DNA of 64,000 nucleotides from GSA-30 sp036384435 (lineage in GTDB: Bacteria; Pseudomonadota; Gammaproteobacteria; Xanthomonadales; Rhodanobacteraceae). The notes under the pieces are model-generated. The model was not told where the DNA came from. It did no database searches and saw only the letters and a program-made list of their open reading frames with translations. This document shows positions 32,859 through 41,378 of the stretch, one piece after another. The stretch is from contig NZ_DASVMI010000135.1 of assembly GCF_036384435.1 (NCBI RefSeq), positions 1-64,000 on the forward strand. The letters run 5' to 3'. The position numbers and the translations under genes are program-made. Position 1 is the first letter of the stretch; every line of letters begins with the position of its first letter.

Positions 32859-34052
32859 ATGAAACATGCCACCGGCACGCTCGCCTTCATCGCCCGCTTC
32901 GTCGTCATCGGGCTCGCGGCTGCCTTCGTGATCAGTCTCTTATGGCCAGGCGTGGGCAACAGGCTACGTTCCCGCCTGGGCATCACGCACATGCCAGCCG
33001 CCGCCGTAACGACGAACCAGGCTGCCATGACACCGGCACCTATGGGCGCGTCCGGGCCGGTGTCCTATGCCGATGCAGTGGCGAAAGCAGCGCCGGCGGT
33101 GGTCAATATCTATGCAAACAAACTGGTGACCGCACGGGCGATGCAGATGTATTCCGATCCGGTGCTGCGTCGTCTGTTCGGCGGCGTCCCCACCGGCCCG
33201 TCGTACCAGAAGCGCGAGCAGAGTCTTGGCTCGGGCGTGATCGTCAACAACCAGGGCTATGTGCTGACCAACAACCATGTCATCGCCAACGCCGATGACA
33301 TCCAGGTATTGCTCTATGACGGACGCGTGGCCAAGGCCCATGTCGTGGGGGCGGACGACGAGACCGACCTGGCCGTGCTGAAGATCGATGCCGCCAACCT
33401 GCCCGTCATCCAGACCGCCGATGAAAAGCACGTGCGCACGGGCGACGTGGTGCTGGCCATTGGCAACCCCTTCGGCCTGACCCAGACGGTAACCATGGGC
33501 ATCGTCAGCGCCGTCGGGCGCCAGTTGTCCAGCACCAGCCCGGAAGACTTCGTGCAGACCGACGCCGCCATCAATATCGGCAACTCCGGCGGGGCTCTGA
33601 TCAACACCAACGGTGAGCTGGTAGGCATCAACACCATCCTGATCGGTCGCCAGGCCAACGCCGAAGGCATTGGCTTTGCCATCCCGGTCGACACCGCCAA
33701 GCGCGTGCTAGAACAACTGATCGAAACCGGCCATGTGATTCGCGGCTGGCTTGGGGCGGACTACGGTTTCGTGCCGGTCGCGGCCGATAGCGGCCTGCCC
33801 TCCGCGGCACGCGGCGCCCAGGTGACCGATGTATATCCTGGCAGCCCGGCTGCCCAGGCCGGCATCCAGGCCCGCGACATCCTGTTGAGCATCGGCTCGC
33901 AAGACATCACCGACCCGGCGGACCTGCGCCGCCGCGAAGCCGCTCTCAAGCCGGGCAGCAAGGTGAAGATATCGGGCCTGCGCAATGGCGCGCCCTTTAG
34001 TGCTGAAGTCACGCTGGCCCAACGTCCTGCGATGACACCGACGGCGGAATGA
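32859..34052 (+). CDS. DegS/HtrA-like serine protease, inner-membrane anchored, one PDZ domain
   Basis: 397 residues. One N-terminal membrane helix (about residues 8-30, FIARFVVIGLAAAFVISLLW) precedes a trypsin-like domain with catalytic His140 (TNNHVI), Asp170 (DETDLAVLKI) and Ser243 (GNSGGAL), then a single PDZ domain (about 290-385). This is the DegS layout; DegP and DegQ have a cleavable signal and two PDZ domains. DegS starts the sigma-E envelope stress response by cutting RseA. The start at 32859 (MKHATGT) is set by the anchor. It is divergent from petABC. Assignment as DegS rests on architecture only. Confidence 0.85.
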   Translation: MKHATGTLAFIARFVVIGLAAAFVISLLWPGVGNRLRSRLGITHMPAAAVTTNQAAMTPAPMGASGPVSYADAVAKAAPAVVNIYANKLVTARAMQMYSDPVLRRLFGGVPTGPSYQKREQSLGSGVIVNNQGYVLTNNHVIANADDIQVLLYDGRVAKAHVVGADDETDLAVLKIDAANLPVIQTADEKHVRTGDVVLAIGNPFGLTQTVTMGIVSAVGRQLSSTSPEDFVQTDAAINIGNSGGALINTNGELVGINTILIGRQANAEGIGFAIPVDTAKRVLEQLIETGHVIRGWLGADYGFVPVAADSGLPSAARGAQVTDVYPGSPAAQAGIQARDILLSIGSQDITDPADLRRREAALKPGSKVKISGLRNGAPFSAEVTLAQRPAMTPTAE

Positions 34053-34060
34053 GCATCTAA

Positions 34061-34087
34061 GGCCGCTCGCCATGCGAGCTGTAAAGC
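34061..34087. repeat. Short hairpin repeat, copy B
   Basis: GGCCGCTCGC-CAT-GCGAGCTGTAAAGC. The stem GCTCGC / GCGAGC encloses CAT. It shares block order with 22660-22683 and lies 9 bases after the DegS-like stop. Confidence 0.35.
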
Positions 34088-34207
34088 CGGCAGCTGTCGC
34101 AGTTCGTAGAGGGCAAACCGGACAGCTCGCCGCTCTTCCGGTTATCTCATTACAACGAGCCTGCCGATGACTTTTACAGCCGCGGCAGCAGCAGGCTTGA
34201 CCCAGGT

Positions 34208-35326
34208 TCAGCGGGCGGAAGGACCATTGCCGCCGAGCGCCGCCACGGGCGGGAGTTTGGGCACGACGGCGCCATAGCGCTTGCGCAGGGTACCCACGCG
34301 CTCGACATAGACCTGGGTTTCGGCATAGGGCGGCACGCCGTTGTAGCGCAGCACCGCGTTGGCACCCGCGTTATAGGCAGCGGCAGCCAGGCGCTCGTCA
34401 CCGTTGAAGTTGCGTAGCAGCAAGGCCAGGTAACGCGCACCACCGCGAATGTTCTGATCCGCATCAAAAGCATCCCGTACGCCCATGTCGGTGGCCGTGG
34501 CCGGCATGAGCTGCATCAGACCCTGGGCGCCCTTGATCGAGAGCGCCCGCGGGTTGTACGCACTCTCGGCATGGATGATCGCGCGCAGGAAGGCCTCATC
34601 CACGCCGAACTCCGCGCTCGCGGCGCGAATGGTATCGGCATAGGCGTTCAGGTTCAGCGCCACGCTGTCCCAGTGAATGGGCGAACGCAGGTTGCAGGCC
34701 ATGCACGTGGAGATATAGCTGAAAAGCATGGTGACGACATGGCCCCGGGAACTGCCCCCCGGTGCCACGTTGGTGTATTCAATCGAGCCATCGGCCCGGG
34801 TAACGCGGTAGACCGAACCGCGAAGCACCCGCTCGCCGGGGGCAGCGATTGCCGCCGAGGTGTCGTCCAGCGCCTTGCGCGATTCGGCATATGTCCACTG
34901 CCCGGGCTTGCCGGCAGGCGCAGCACCGGGCGAAGGTCCGGCGACCGCAGCCACGGTACGCGCACTGGTCTGCACGTCACCGCGCACCCATTCCAGCGAA
35001 GGCTCGAACGAACCCGCGATCAGCCTCGCCGAGCTCTCAACACCCCCCTTGACGCCCAGCACCGACGCGATGCCCGCCGATGCCACCCGTGGCGTCGCAC
35101 GCGGTGCAGGCGCGGCGGTGCCGGCCAGCTTGTGGCAATCGGTGTAGCCAGCCGTGCTGTTGCTGAAGACCGCCTCACCGCTTGACCCGGTGCAGCGGTA
35201 TAGCCCTGCCGCCACTGCCGAACGGGGAGCCAACAACAGCCACCCCAGGCACGCAAGGGCCATCGCCCCCGCCAGCAGACGGGCACGGCCATGATGAGGA
35301 TTGCCCGGAACTGCGTGCGCAAACAT
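34208..35326 (-). CDS. Lytic transglycosylase with DUF4124-like N-terminal region
   Basis: 372 residues. A signal peptide or anchor (ALACLGWLLLAPRSAVAA) is followed by a DUF4124-like segment (LYRCTGSSGEAVFSNSTAGY, with a Cys pair), an Ala/Pro-rich linker and a second similar segment (SVYRVTRADGSIEYTNVAP). The C-terminal SLT domain (about residues 240-350) has the catalytic Glu in AIIHAESAYNPRALS, then GAQGLMQLMPATA, and YNAGANAV. It cuts peptidoglycan glycan strands in the periplasm. The start at 35326 is chosen for the signal peptide, although no strong ribosome binding site is seen. Convergent with the DegS-like gene. Confidence 0.85.
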   Translation of the reverse strand: MFAHAVPGNPHHGRARLLAGAMALACLGWLLLAPRSAVAAGLYRCTGSSGEAVFSNSTAGYTDCHKLAGTAAPAPRATPRVASAGIASVLGVKGGVESSARLIAGSFEPSLEWVRGDVQTSARTVAAVAGPSPGAAPAGKPGQWTYAESRKALDDTSAAIAAPGERVLRGSVYRVTRADGSIEYTNVAPGGSSRGHVVTMLFSYISTCMACNLRSPIHWDSVALNLNAYADTIRAASAEFGVDEAFLRAIIHAESAYNPRALSIKGAQGLMQLMPATATDMGVRDAFDADQNIRGGARYLALLLRNFNGDERLAAAAYNAGANAVLRYNGVPPYAETQVYVERVGTLRKRYGAVVPKLPPVAALGGNGPSAR

Positions 35327-35538
35327 GGGTGGATTTTGCCGTCCCGCCGGAGGGGGCTCAAGGGCCGGCATACGGAAGCGTGCGCCAGTTGCCGCCAAAC
35401 CAACAGCTTTAAATAGTCCAGGCAGACGCAAGTGCTTGATCTGGAAAAGGCGTTCGACTGGCGGGACCGCCCTGGTCGGCGTAAACTACGCGGTTCGGCA
35501 AAACCTGCCTTTGACGATCCTCCTTATCGGTATACGCC

Positions 35539-36891
35539 ATGAGCGGCAAGCTTTTCATCAAGACCCACGGTTGCCAGATGAACGAGTACGACTCGGCCAA
35601 GATGGCCGATGTGCTCAAGGCGTCGCATGGCCTGGAGTTGACCCAGGACGAGTCCGAAGCGGACGTCATCCTGATCAATACCTGCTCCATTCGCGAAAAG
35701 GCCCAGGAGAAGGTCTTCAGCCAACTGGGGCGTTGGAAGGAGCACAAGCAGGGTTCAAAGCCGGTGCTGATCGGCGTAGGTGGCTGCGTAGCCTCCCAGG
35801 AGGGTGACGCGATCATCAAGCGCGCGCCGTTCGTCGACTTGGTCTTCGGCCCGCAGACCTTGCACCGCCTGCCGGAGCTGATCGAGGCCAAGCGCCATAC
35901 CGGCAAGCCGCAAGTGGACGTCAGCTTCCCGGAGATCGAGAAGTTCGACCGGCTTCCCGAGCCGCGTGCCGAAGGCCCGACCGCCTTCGTATCGATCATG
36001 GAAGGCTGCTCGAAGTACTGCTCGTACTGCGTGGTGCCCTACACGCGCGGTGAGGAGATCAGCCGTCCGTTCGACGACGTGATCGTGGAGGTCGCGCAGC
36101 TGGCGGCCCAGGGCGTGCGCGAAGTCAATCTGCTTGGTCAGAACGTCAACGCCTATCGCGGCCCCACCCATGATGGCGGCGTCGCGGACCTGGCCGTGCT
36201 GATCCACGCCATCGCGCAGATCGACGGTATTGGCCGAATCCGCTTCACGACCTCGCATCCGCTGGAGTTTTCCGACTCGCTGATCGAGGCCTATGCCAAC
36301 GTGCCGCAACTGGCCAATTACCTGCACCTGCCCGTGCAGGCCGGCTCCGATCGCATTCTCACGGCCATGAAACGCGGTTATACGGCATTGGAGTTCAAGC
36401 AGAAGATCCGCAAGCTGCGTGCAGTGCGGCCGGATATCTGCGTATCGTCGGATTTCATCGTCGGCTTCCCTGGCGAAACCGATGAAGACTTCGAGAAGAC
36501 CATGAAGCTCATTGACGATGTGGGCTTCGACCAGAGTTTTTCCTTCATTTTTTCCTCGCGCCCCGGCACACCGGCCGCCAACTTGGCCGATGACACGCCG
36601 ATGGCGGTCAAACACGAGCGGCTATCGCGACTGCAGGCAAAGCTCAACGACAATGCGCGTGCGATCAACCAGGCCATGGTCGGCACCGTGCAGCGCGTCC
36701 TGGTGGAAAAGACCAGCCGCAAGAACGCTAACGAACTGAGCGGTCGTACCGAAAACATGCGCTATGTGAACTTCCCGGGCCACAGCCGCATGATCGGCCA
36801 GTTCATCGACGTAATGATCACTGAAGCCATGACCAACTCGCTGCGCGGCCGCCTGAAACTGGACGGCGAAACGATGGCGCTGGCTTCGTGA
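35539..36891 (+). CDS. miaB: tRNA-2-methylthio-N6-dimethylallyladenosine synthase
   Basis: A 450-residue radical-SAM methylthiotransferase that adds the methylthio group at A37 of tRNAs reading UNN codons. The N-terminal UPF0004 domain starts KTHGCQMNEYDSAKM and has NTCSIREKA and GGCVAS cysteines; the radical-SAM triad is CSKYCSYC (about residues 155-162); a TRAM domain ends the protein. The stop overlaps the GTG start of the acetyltransferase gene, and the unit continues into phoH and ybeY. Confidence 0.97.
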   Translation: MSGKLFIKTHGCQMNEYDSAKMADVLKASHGLELTQDESEADVILINTCSIREKAQEKVFSQLGRWKEHKQGSKPVLIGVGGCVASQEGDAIIKRAPFVDLVFGPQTLHRLPELIEAKRHTGKPQVDVSFPEIEKFDRLPEPRAEGPTAFVSIMEGCSKYCSYCVVPYTRGEEISRPFDDVIVEVAQLAAQGVREVNLLGQNVNAYRGPTHDGGVADLAVLIHAIAQIDGIGRIRFTTSHPLEFSDSLIEAYANVPQLANYLHLPVQAGSDRILTAMKRGYTALEFKQKIRKLRAVRPDICVSSDFIVGFPGETDEDFEKTMKLIDDVGFDQSFSFIFSSRPGTPAANLADDTPMAVKHERLSRLQAKLNDNARAINQAMVGTVQRVLVEKTSRKNANELSGRTENMRYVNFPGHSRMIGQFIDVMITEAMTNSLRGRLKLDGETMALAS

Positions 36892-37384
36892 GCGACCCGT
36901 TGATCATCCGGCAGATCCAGGCGCGGGAATTCGATCGGGTCTGGCCGGTGTTCCAGGCCGTGGTGCCGGCCGGCGACACCTACAGCTACCCACCGGACCT
37001 GGATCTTGAACAGGCGCGCGACTGGTGGACTACGCCACCGGCCCGATGCTTCGCAGCCGAGCGACATGGCGAAGTGCTCGGCTGCTACCTGCTTAAGCCC
37101 AACCAGCCGGGATTGGGCAGCCATGTCGCCAATGCAGGCTACATGTGGTCGCACCGCAGGCGCGTGGTCAGGGTATCGCCTCGGCGATGTGCGAGCACTC
37201 GATGCAACAGGCGCGTCGCGCTGGCTTCACCGCCATGCAGTTCAACTTCGTGGTTTCCACCAACACCGGCGCGGTGCGTCTTTGGCAGCGCCATGGTTTC
37301 CAGATCGTCGGACAAGTACCTGGCGCCTTCCGCCATGCACAGCTCGGTCCGACGGATATCTACGTGATGCATCGACACTTATGA
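36888..37384 (+). pseudogene. GNAT acetyltransferase broken by a frameshift
   Basis: The first 86 codons (start GTG at 36888) read a normal GNAT N-terminal half, LIIRQIQAREFDRVWPVFQA through HVANAGYM. In that frame the sequence then becomes Arg/Ser-rich nonsense. From 37145 another frame reads the missing half, with the acetyl-CoA loop VAPQARGQGIASAM and the C-terminal TGAVRLWQRHGFQIVGQVPGAF, ending at 37384. Restoring one base near 37143-37146 would give a full-length 165-residue enzyme. The start overlaps the miaB stop and the second frame's stop overlaps the phoH start (ATGA), so the original gene was a coupled member of the operon. It may be a true mutation or a sequencing error. Confidence 0.8.
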
Positions 37385-38403
37385 GCGAAGGCCTGAATCA
37401 GCGCGATTTCTCCCTCGACCCGGCCGACAACGCGCGGCTGGCCAATCTTTGCGGCCCGTTGGACGAACACCTGAGGCAGATCGAACTGCGCCTGGGCGTG
37501 GAGATCGACCACCGAGGCGAACTGTTCCAGGTGATCGGCGACGACAGCGCGGCGCGCGCGGCGGAGAGAGTCTTGCGCGCGCTGTACGCGGAGACCGAGC
37601 GCGAGTCGCTGACCGGATCGAAGATCAACCTGCATCTGGCCGAGTCGGGCATCGACGCGATCGTGGCCGATGCCGCCGAAAGCGCCCAGGAAGTCACCAT
37701 CCGGGTCAAACGTGGCGTGATCAAGGGCCGAGGCCCGAACCAGGCGCGCTACCTGCATGCCATCACCACCCATGACATCAACTTCGGTGTTGGTCCGGCC
37801 GGGACCGGCAAGACCTACCTGGCCGTGGCCAGCGCGGTCGAGGCGCTGGAAGCCAACCGCGTGCAGCGGCTGCTGCTGGTGCGCCCAGCCGTCGAAGCCG
37901 GCGAGAAACTGGGCTTTTTGCCCGGTGACCTGTCGCAGAAGGTCGATCCCTACCTGCGCCCGCTCTATGACGCGCTGTACGAGATGCTGGGCTTCGAAAA
38001 GGTGGCCAAGCTGATCGAACGCAATGTGATCGAGATCGCCCCGCTCGCCTATATGCGTGGCCGCACTCTCAACGATTCGTACGTGATCCTGGACGAAGCA
38101 CAGAACACCACGGTCGAGCAGATGAAGATGTTCCTGACCCGCATCGGCTTCGGCTCCGTGGCAGTGATCACCGGCGATGTCAGCCAGGTCGACCTGCCTC
38201 GCCACGTGCGCTCGGGCCTGCGTCACGCCATCGAGGTGCTGCGCGGCGTGGATGGCATCAGCTTTACGTTCTTCACCTCGCGCGATGTCGTCCGCCACCC
38301 TCTGGTCGCCAAGATCGTGCGTGCCTACGAAGCATTCGAAGCCGCCGATGGCATACGTGATGCCGGGCACGGCACCCGCGAGAAGCTCGGAACGACGAAC
38401 TGA
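37381..38403 (+). CDS. PhoH-like ATPase (YbeZ)
   Basis: 340 residues. The N-terminal KH-like region (LANLCGPLDEHLRQIELRLG to about residue 110) is followed by the PhoH ATPase core with Walker A GPAGTGKT (about residues 139-146) and Walker B VILDEAQN (about 235). YbeZ works with the RNase YbeY in ribosome quality control and rRNA processing. The start at 37381 gives the family's usual N-terminus and overlaps the stop of the broken acetyltransferase gene. ybeY follows 9 bases downstream. Confidence 0.93.
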   Translation: MSEGLNQRDFSLDPADNARLANLCGPLDEHLRQIELRLGVEIDHRGELFQVIGDDSAARAAERVLRALYAETERESLTGSKINLHLAESGIDAIVADAAESAQEVTIRVKRGVIKGRGPNQARYLHAITTHDINFGVGPAGTGKTYLAVASAVEALEANRVQRLLLVRPAVEAGEKLGFLPGDLSQKVDPYLRPLYDALYEMLGFEKVAKLIERNVIEIAPLAYMRGRTLNDSYVILDEAQNTTVEQMKMFLTRIGFGSVAVITGDVSQVDLPRHVRSGLRHAIEVLRGVDGISFTFFTSRDVVRHPLVAKIVRAYEAFEAADGIRDAGHGTREKLGTTN

Positions 38404-38412
38404 GTCGCGGGC

Positions 38413-38871
38413 ATGCCAAACACCACAATCCATGTCAGTTACGGCGTGCCGCGTGCTGGCGTACCCTCAGCAGCCAGTTTCCGCCAATGGACGGACGCGG
38501 CCCTGGCGGGCGCGAAACGTCGCAAGGCGACGGAGCTGTCGATTCGACTTGTCGATAGTGCCGAAGGTCGCCAGCTCAATCGCGACTACCGCGGCAAAGA
38601 CTACGCCACCAACGTGCTGTCATTCCCGGCCGAACTCCCGCCCGGTATGCCCATGCCGCTGATCGGTGACCTGGCCATCTGCGCTCCGGTAGTAACTCGC
38701 GAAGCCGCCGAACAAGGCAAGCCCGCGCGGCACCACTGGGCCCACATGACCATCCACGGTGTCCTGCATCTGCTCGGCTACGACCACATCGAAGATGCCG
38801 AGGCCGACGTCATGGAGGCCCTGGAAACCCGGATACTCGCAAGACTGGGCATCGCCGATCCCTATGGATGA
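38413..38871 (+). CDS. ybeY: Endoribonuclease YbeY (rRNA maturation factor)
   Basis: A 152-residue metal-dependent RNase needed for 16S rRNA 3'-end maturation. The zinc motif HGVLHLLGYDH (about residues 116-126) and RDYRGKDYATNVLSFP are characteristic. It follows phoH directly, as in most proteobacteria. Confidence 0.96.
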   Translation: MPNTTIHVSYGVPRAGVPSAASFRQWTDAALAGAKRRKATELSIRLVDSAEGRQLNRDYRGKDYATNVLSFPAELPPGMPMPLIGDLAICAPVVTREAAEQGKPARHHWAHMTIHGVLHLLGYDHIEDAEADVMEALETRILARLGIADPYG

Positions 38872-39122
38872 GAAGTGAGCGAGGAGGAGCTAAGGGGTGA
38901 GAAAAGCCATTCTTGCTCCGCCCTCGCCCCCGGATGGAACCCTGGGAGCCGAAGGCCCGCCGACATCTGGGAAGCCCGGTCACGGTCACGCCCACGGCCC
39001 GCGCCCCCACTCTCTCCTCCCCGCACCTCTTAAAGGCCCTCCAGTCCCGTATCCCTGAATCGTCACGGTTTTTCCGCTAGACTCCAGTTTCCGCCCGTTT
39101 CCGGGCAGTCATCGCAAGCGTA

Positions 39123-39974
39123 ATGAACGAGGACCCTGGCAGTACCAGCGGCCCGGCCCACCGCTCCTGGTGGGATCGACTGGGCCACATGTTTTCCGGC
39201 GAACCGCGCAACCGCCAAGAGCTCATCGAAGAGCTGCGCGCCGCCCAGGCCAAAGGCCTGCTCTCCAACGACACCCTGACGATGGTCGAGGGTGCGATCA
39301 AGGTGACCGAGCTCAGTGTCGACGACGTCATGGTGCCGCGCACCCAGATCGTCATGCTCTCGGCCGAAGCCCCACTCGCCGACATCCTCGCTACCGTGGT
39401 CGAATCGGGCCATTCGCGTTTTCCTGTGCATGGCGAAGACAAAGACGAGATTGCAGGCATCCTGCTCGCCAAGGATCTGCTGAAGTACTTTGGTGACGGA
39501 CAAACCTTCGACATCCACACCATCCTGCGCCCCGCGGTGCTGATTCCCGAATCGATGCGGCTCAATGTGCTGCTGGCCGAGTTCCGCCACACGCGTAACC
39601 ACATGGCCCTGGTCGTGGACGAATACGGTGGCGTGGCTGGGCTGATCACCATCGAGGATGTCCTCGAACAAATCGTTGGCGAGATCGACGACGAACATGA
39701 CGACGAGGAAGAACCCCAGCTCATGCACCCGCAGGCCAACGGCAGTTGGCTCGTTAGCGCACTGACACCGATTGCCGACTTCAACGAGGAAACTGGCGCG
39801 CAATTTTCCGACGAGGAGTTCGACACCGTCGGTGGCATGGTCACCTCCGAGTTCGGCCACCTTCCGGAGGTCGGGGAGGAAATAGCCGTGGGCAGCTATC
39901 TGTTCCACGTCACCGAAGCCGATGACCGGCGCGTGCAGCAGTTCCGCGTGACCGCGATCACCACCGAACCTTGA
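39123..39974 (+). CDS. corC: CorC/HlyC family CBS-domain protein (YbeX)
   Basis: A 283-residue cytoplasmic protein with two CBS domains (about residues 70-125 and 135-190; VDDVMVPRTQIVML and HMALVVDEYGGVAGLITIED) and a C-terminal CorC_HlyC domain ending about residue 280. No DUF21 membrane part. Relatives are tied to magnesium/cobalt efflux and to ribosome metabolism together with YbeY and YbeZ. A 251-base gap separates it from ybeY and holds only GA/CT-rich sequence with loose inverted repeats, with no gene that I can support. Confidence 0.93.
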   Translation: MNEDPGSTSGPAHRSWWDRLGHMFSGEPRNRQELIEELRAAQAKGLLSNDTLTMVEGAIKVTELSVDDVMVPRTQIVMLSAEAPLADILATVVESGHSRFPVHGEDKDEIAGILLAKDLLKYFGDGQTFDIHTILRPAVLIPESMRLNVLLAEFRHTRNHMALVVDEYGGVAGLITIEDVLEQIVGEIDDEHDDEEEPQLMHPQANGSWLVSALTPIADFNEETGAQFSDEEFDTVGGMVTSEFGHLPEVGEEIAVGSYLFHVTEADDRRVQQFRVTAITTEP

Positions 39975-39983
39975 CGCTCCCTC

Positions 39984-40096
39984 AGGAGCGAATTCATTCG
40001 TGAAGCGAGTCGCGACTCAGGTCGCGGCTTGAAGGTTTTGAAACCACCAATCTGCGACTGAATCACAGATCGCTTCGCGCCTGAAGTCGCTCCTAC
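39984..40096. repeat. Dispersed intergenic repeat, copy 2
   Basis: 113 bases with ends AGGAGCGAATTCATTCG and CTGAAGTCGCTCCTAC, and interior GAGTCGCGAC, GTCGCGGCTTGAAGG and ATCTGCGACTGAATC. It has the same block order and length as the copy at 18014-18126. It fills most of the gap between corC and the DUF4105 gene. Confidence 0.75.
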
Positions 40097-40121
40097 CTTC
40101 ACCATCCGAGATACCGCCTCC

Positions 40122-41336
40122 ATGCCCCTGATCGGCCGCCTGCTGCTATTGGCAACCCTCATTCTCGGCTTTGCCTCCACAGCACATGCCGATGTGGCCA
40201 ATGCGCCCGGGGCCGATCTCGAAGTGGCACTGATCACCTACGGTCCCGGCGATACCTACTGGGAGCGCTTCGGTCACGATGCGATCGAAATTCGCGACAC
40301 CGTCAGCGGCGAGGCAGTCAATTTCAACTATGGCGTGTTCGATTTCGACGAAAGCGGCTTCCTGCTCAACTTCGCTCGTGGACGCATGCATTACCTGATG
40401 GATGCAGCACACAGCGAAGACGACGAACACTATTACGTGGAAACCGGTCGCTCGGTCACACGCCAGAAACTGGCCCTCAACGCCAACCAGGCGGCCGCAT
40501 TGCGTGACTTCCTGCTGTGGAATCTGCGCCCGGAAAACGCCCGCTACGACTACGATTACTACGTCACCAATTGCTCGACCAAGGTTCGCGACGCACTCGA
40601 CAAGGCCTTGGGCGGTGTCTTGAAGACCCAGTTGCAAGCGCGCCGTGGCAGCATGACCTATCGCCAGCAGACCGCTCGGCTGATGAGTGCACAACCCTGG
40701 TTGATGCTTATTCTCGACCTTGGTCTTGGCCCGTACGCCGACCAGCCGCTAAGCGCCTGGCAGGAAAGCTTCTTGCCCATGGTGTTGCAACGTCAACTTG
40801 CGAGCATCCAGGTCAGCGACGGTCAAGGTGGCACTCACCCTCTGGCCACCGACGAGCAAGTGCTGTCACCCAACCGCCTGGATACTCCACCGGACGCCGC
40901 GCCAGATCTGCGCCTCCCGCTGGGATTGGCAGGCCTGGCTTTTGCCATGTTGCTGGTGCTGCTCTCTCGTATCGCGCCGACCATGCATGCCCTGCTCGCC
41001 ACGCTTTATCTGGTGCTCGCTGGCATTGTGGGCGTATTGCTGCTGGCACTGTGGCTGTTCACGACACACCATTCGGCCTGGGCCAATGCAAACCTGCTGA
41101 TGTTCAATCCGCTGGCCTGGCTGCTGATTGCCGCCGTGTGGCGTGCCCGCCGTCACCGAAGCCCCACCCGGCTGGCTGATACGGCACTGATGCTGCAATT
41201 GTTCATGATGCTCGCGGCTGTAGCCATGCACCTCATGCATGGCATCGTGCAGCAGAATCAGCCGTGGCTGCTGTTCGCCCTGCCGTGCTGGCTTGCCATG
41301 GCCTTCACATGCCGCAAGAACTCGCGAGCCGCCTGA
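40122..41336 (+). CDS. DUF4105 / Lnb N-terminal-domain protein, possible lipoprotein N-acyltransferase
   Basis: 404 residues. A signal peptide (MPLIGRLLLLATLILGFAST, cleaved near AHA) precedes a periplasmic DUF4105 domain (about residues 28-230) with GDTYWERFGHDAIEIRD (His52) and YVTNCSTKVRD (Cys151), the likely catalytic pair. Five to six membrane helices follow (about 255-400). DUF4105 is the family that includes Lnb, described as a lipoprotein N-acyltransferase in Bacteroides. The gene sits after ybeZ-ybeY-corC, where E. coli and many others have lnt. Enzyme function is inferred from family and place; a separate lnt elsewhere cannot be excluded. Confidence 0.65.
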   Translation: MPLIGRLLLLATLILGFASTAHADVANAPGADLEVALITYGPGDTYWERFGHDAIEIRDTVSGEAVNFNYGVFDFDESGFLLNFARGRMHYLMDAAHSEDDEHYYVETGRSVTRQKLALNANQAAALRDFLLWNLRPENARYDYDYYVTNCSTKVRDALDKALGGVLKTQLQARRGSMTYRQQTARLMSAQPWLMLILDLGLGPYADQPLSAWQESFLPMVLQRQLASIQVSDGQGGTHPLATDEQVLSPNRLDTPPDAAPDLRLPLGLAGLAFAMLLVLLSRIAPTMHALLATLYLVLAGIVGVLLLALWLFTTHHSAWANANLLMFNPLAWLLIAAVWRARRHRSPTRLADTALMLQLFMMLAAVAMHLMHGIVQQNQPWLLFALPCWLAMAFTCRKNSRAA

Positions 41337-41378
41337 GTCGTCATTGCCCTGTCGCGTGCCCGGCGGCATCATGCGCGC

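Noticed and set aside
38872..39122. GA-rich / CT-rich stretch between ybeY and corC as a gene or small RNA
   Set aside because: No convincing reading frame, promoter or terminator; the loosely inverted GAGGAG/CTCCTC blocks are common in high-GC intergenic DNA.
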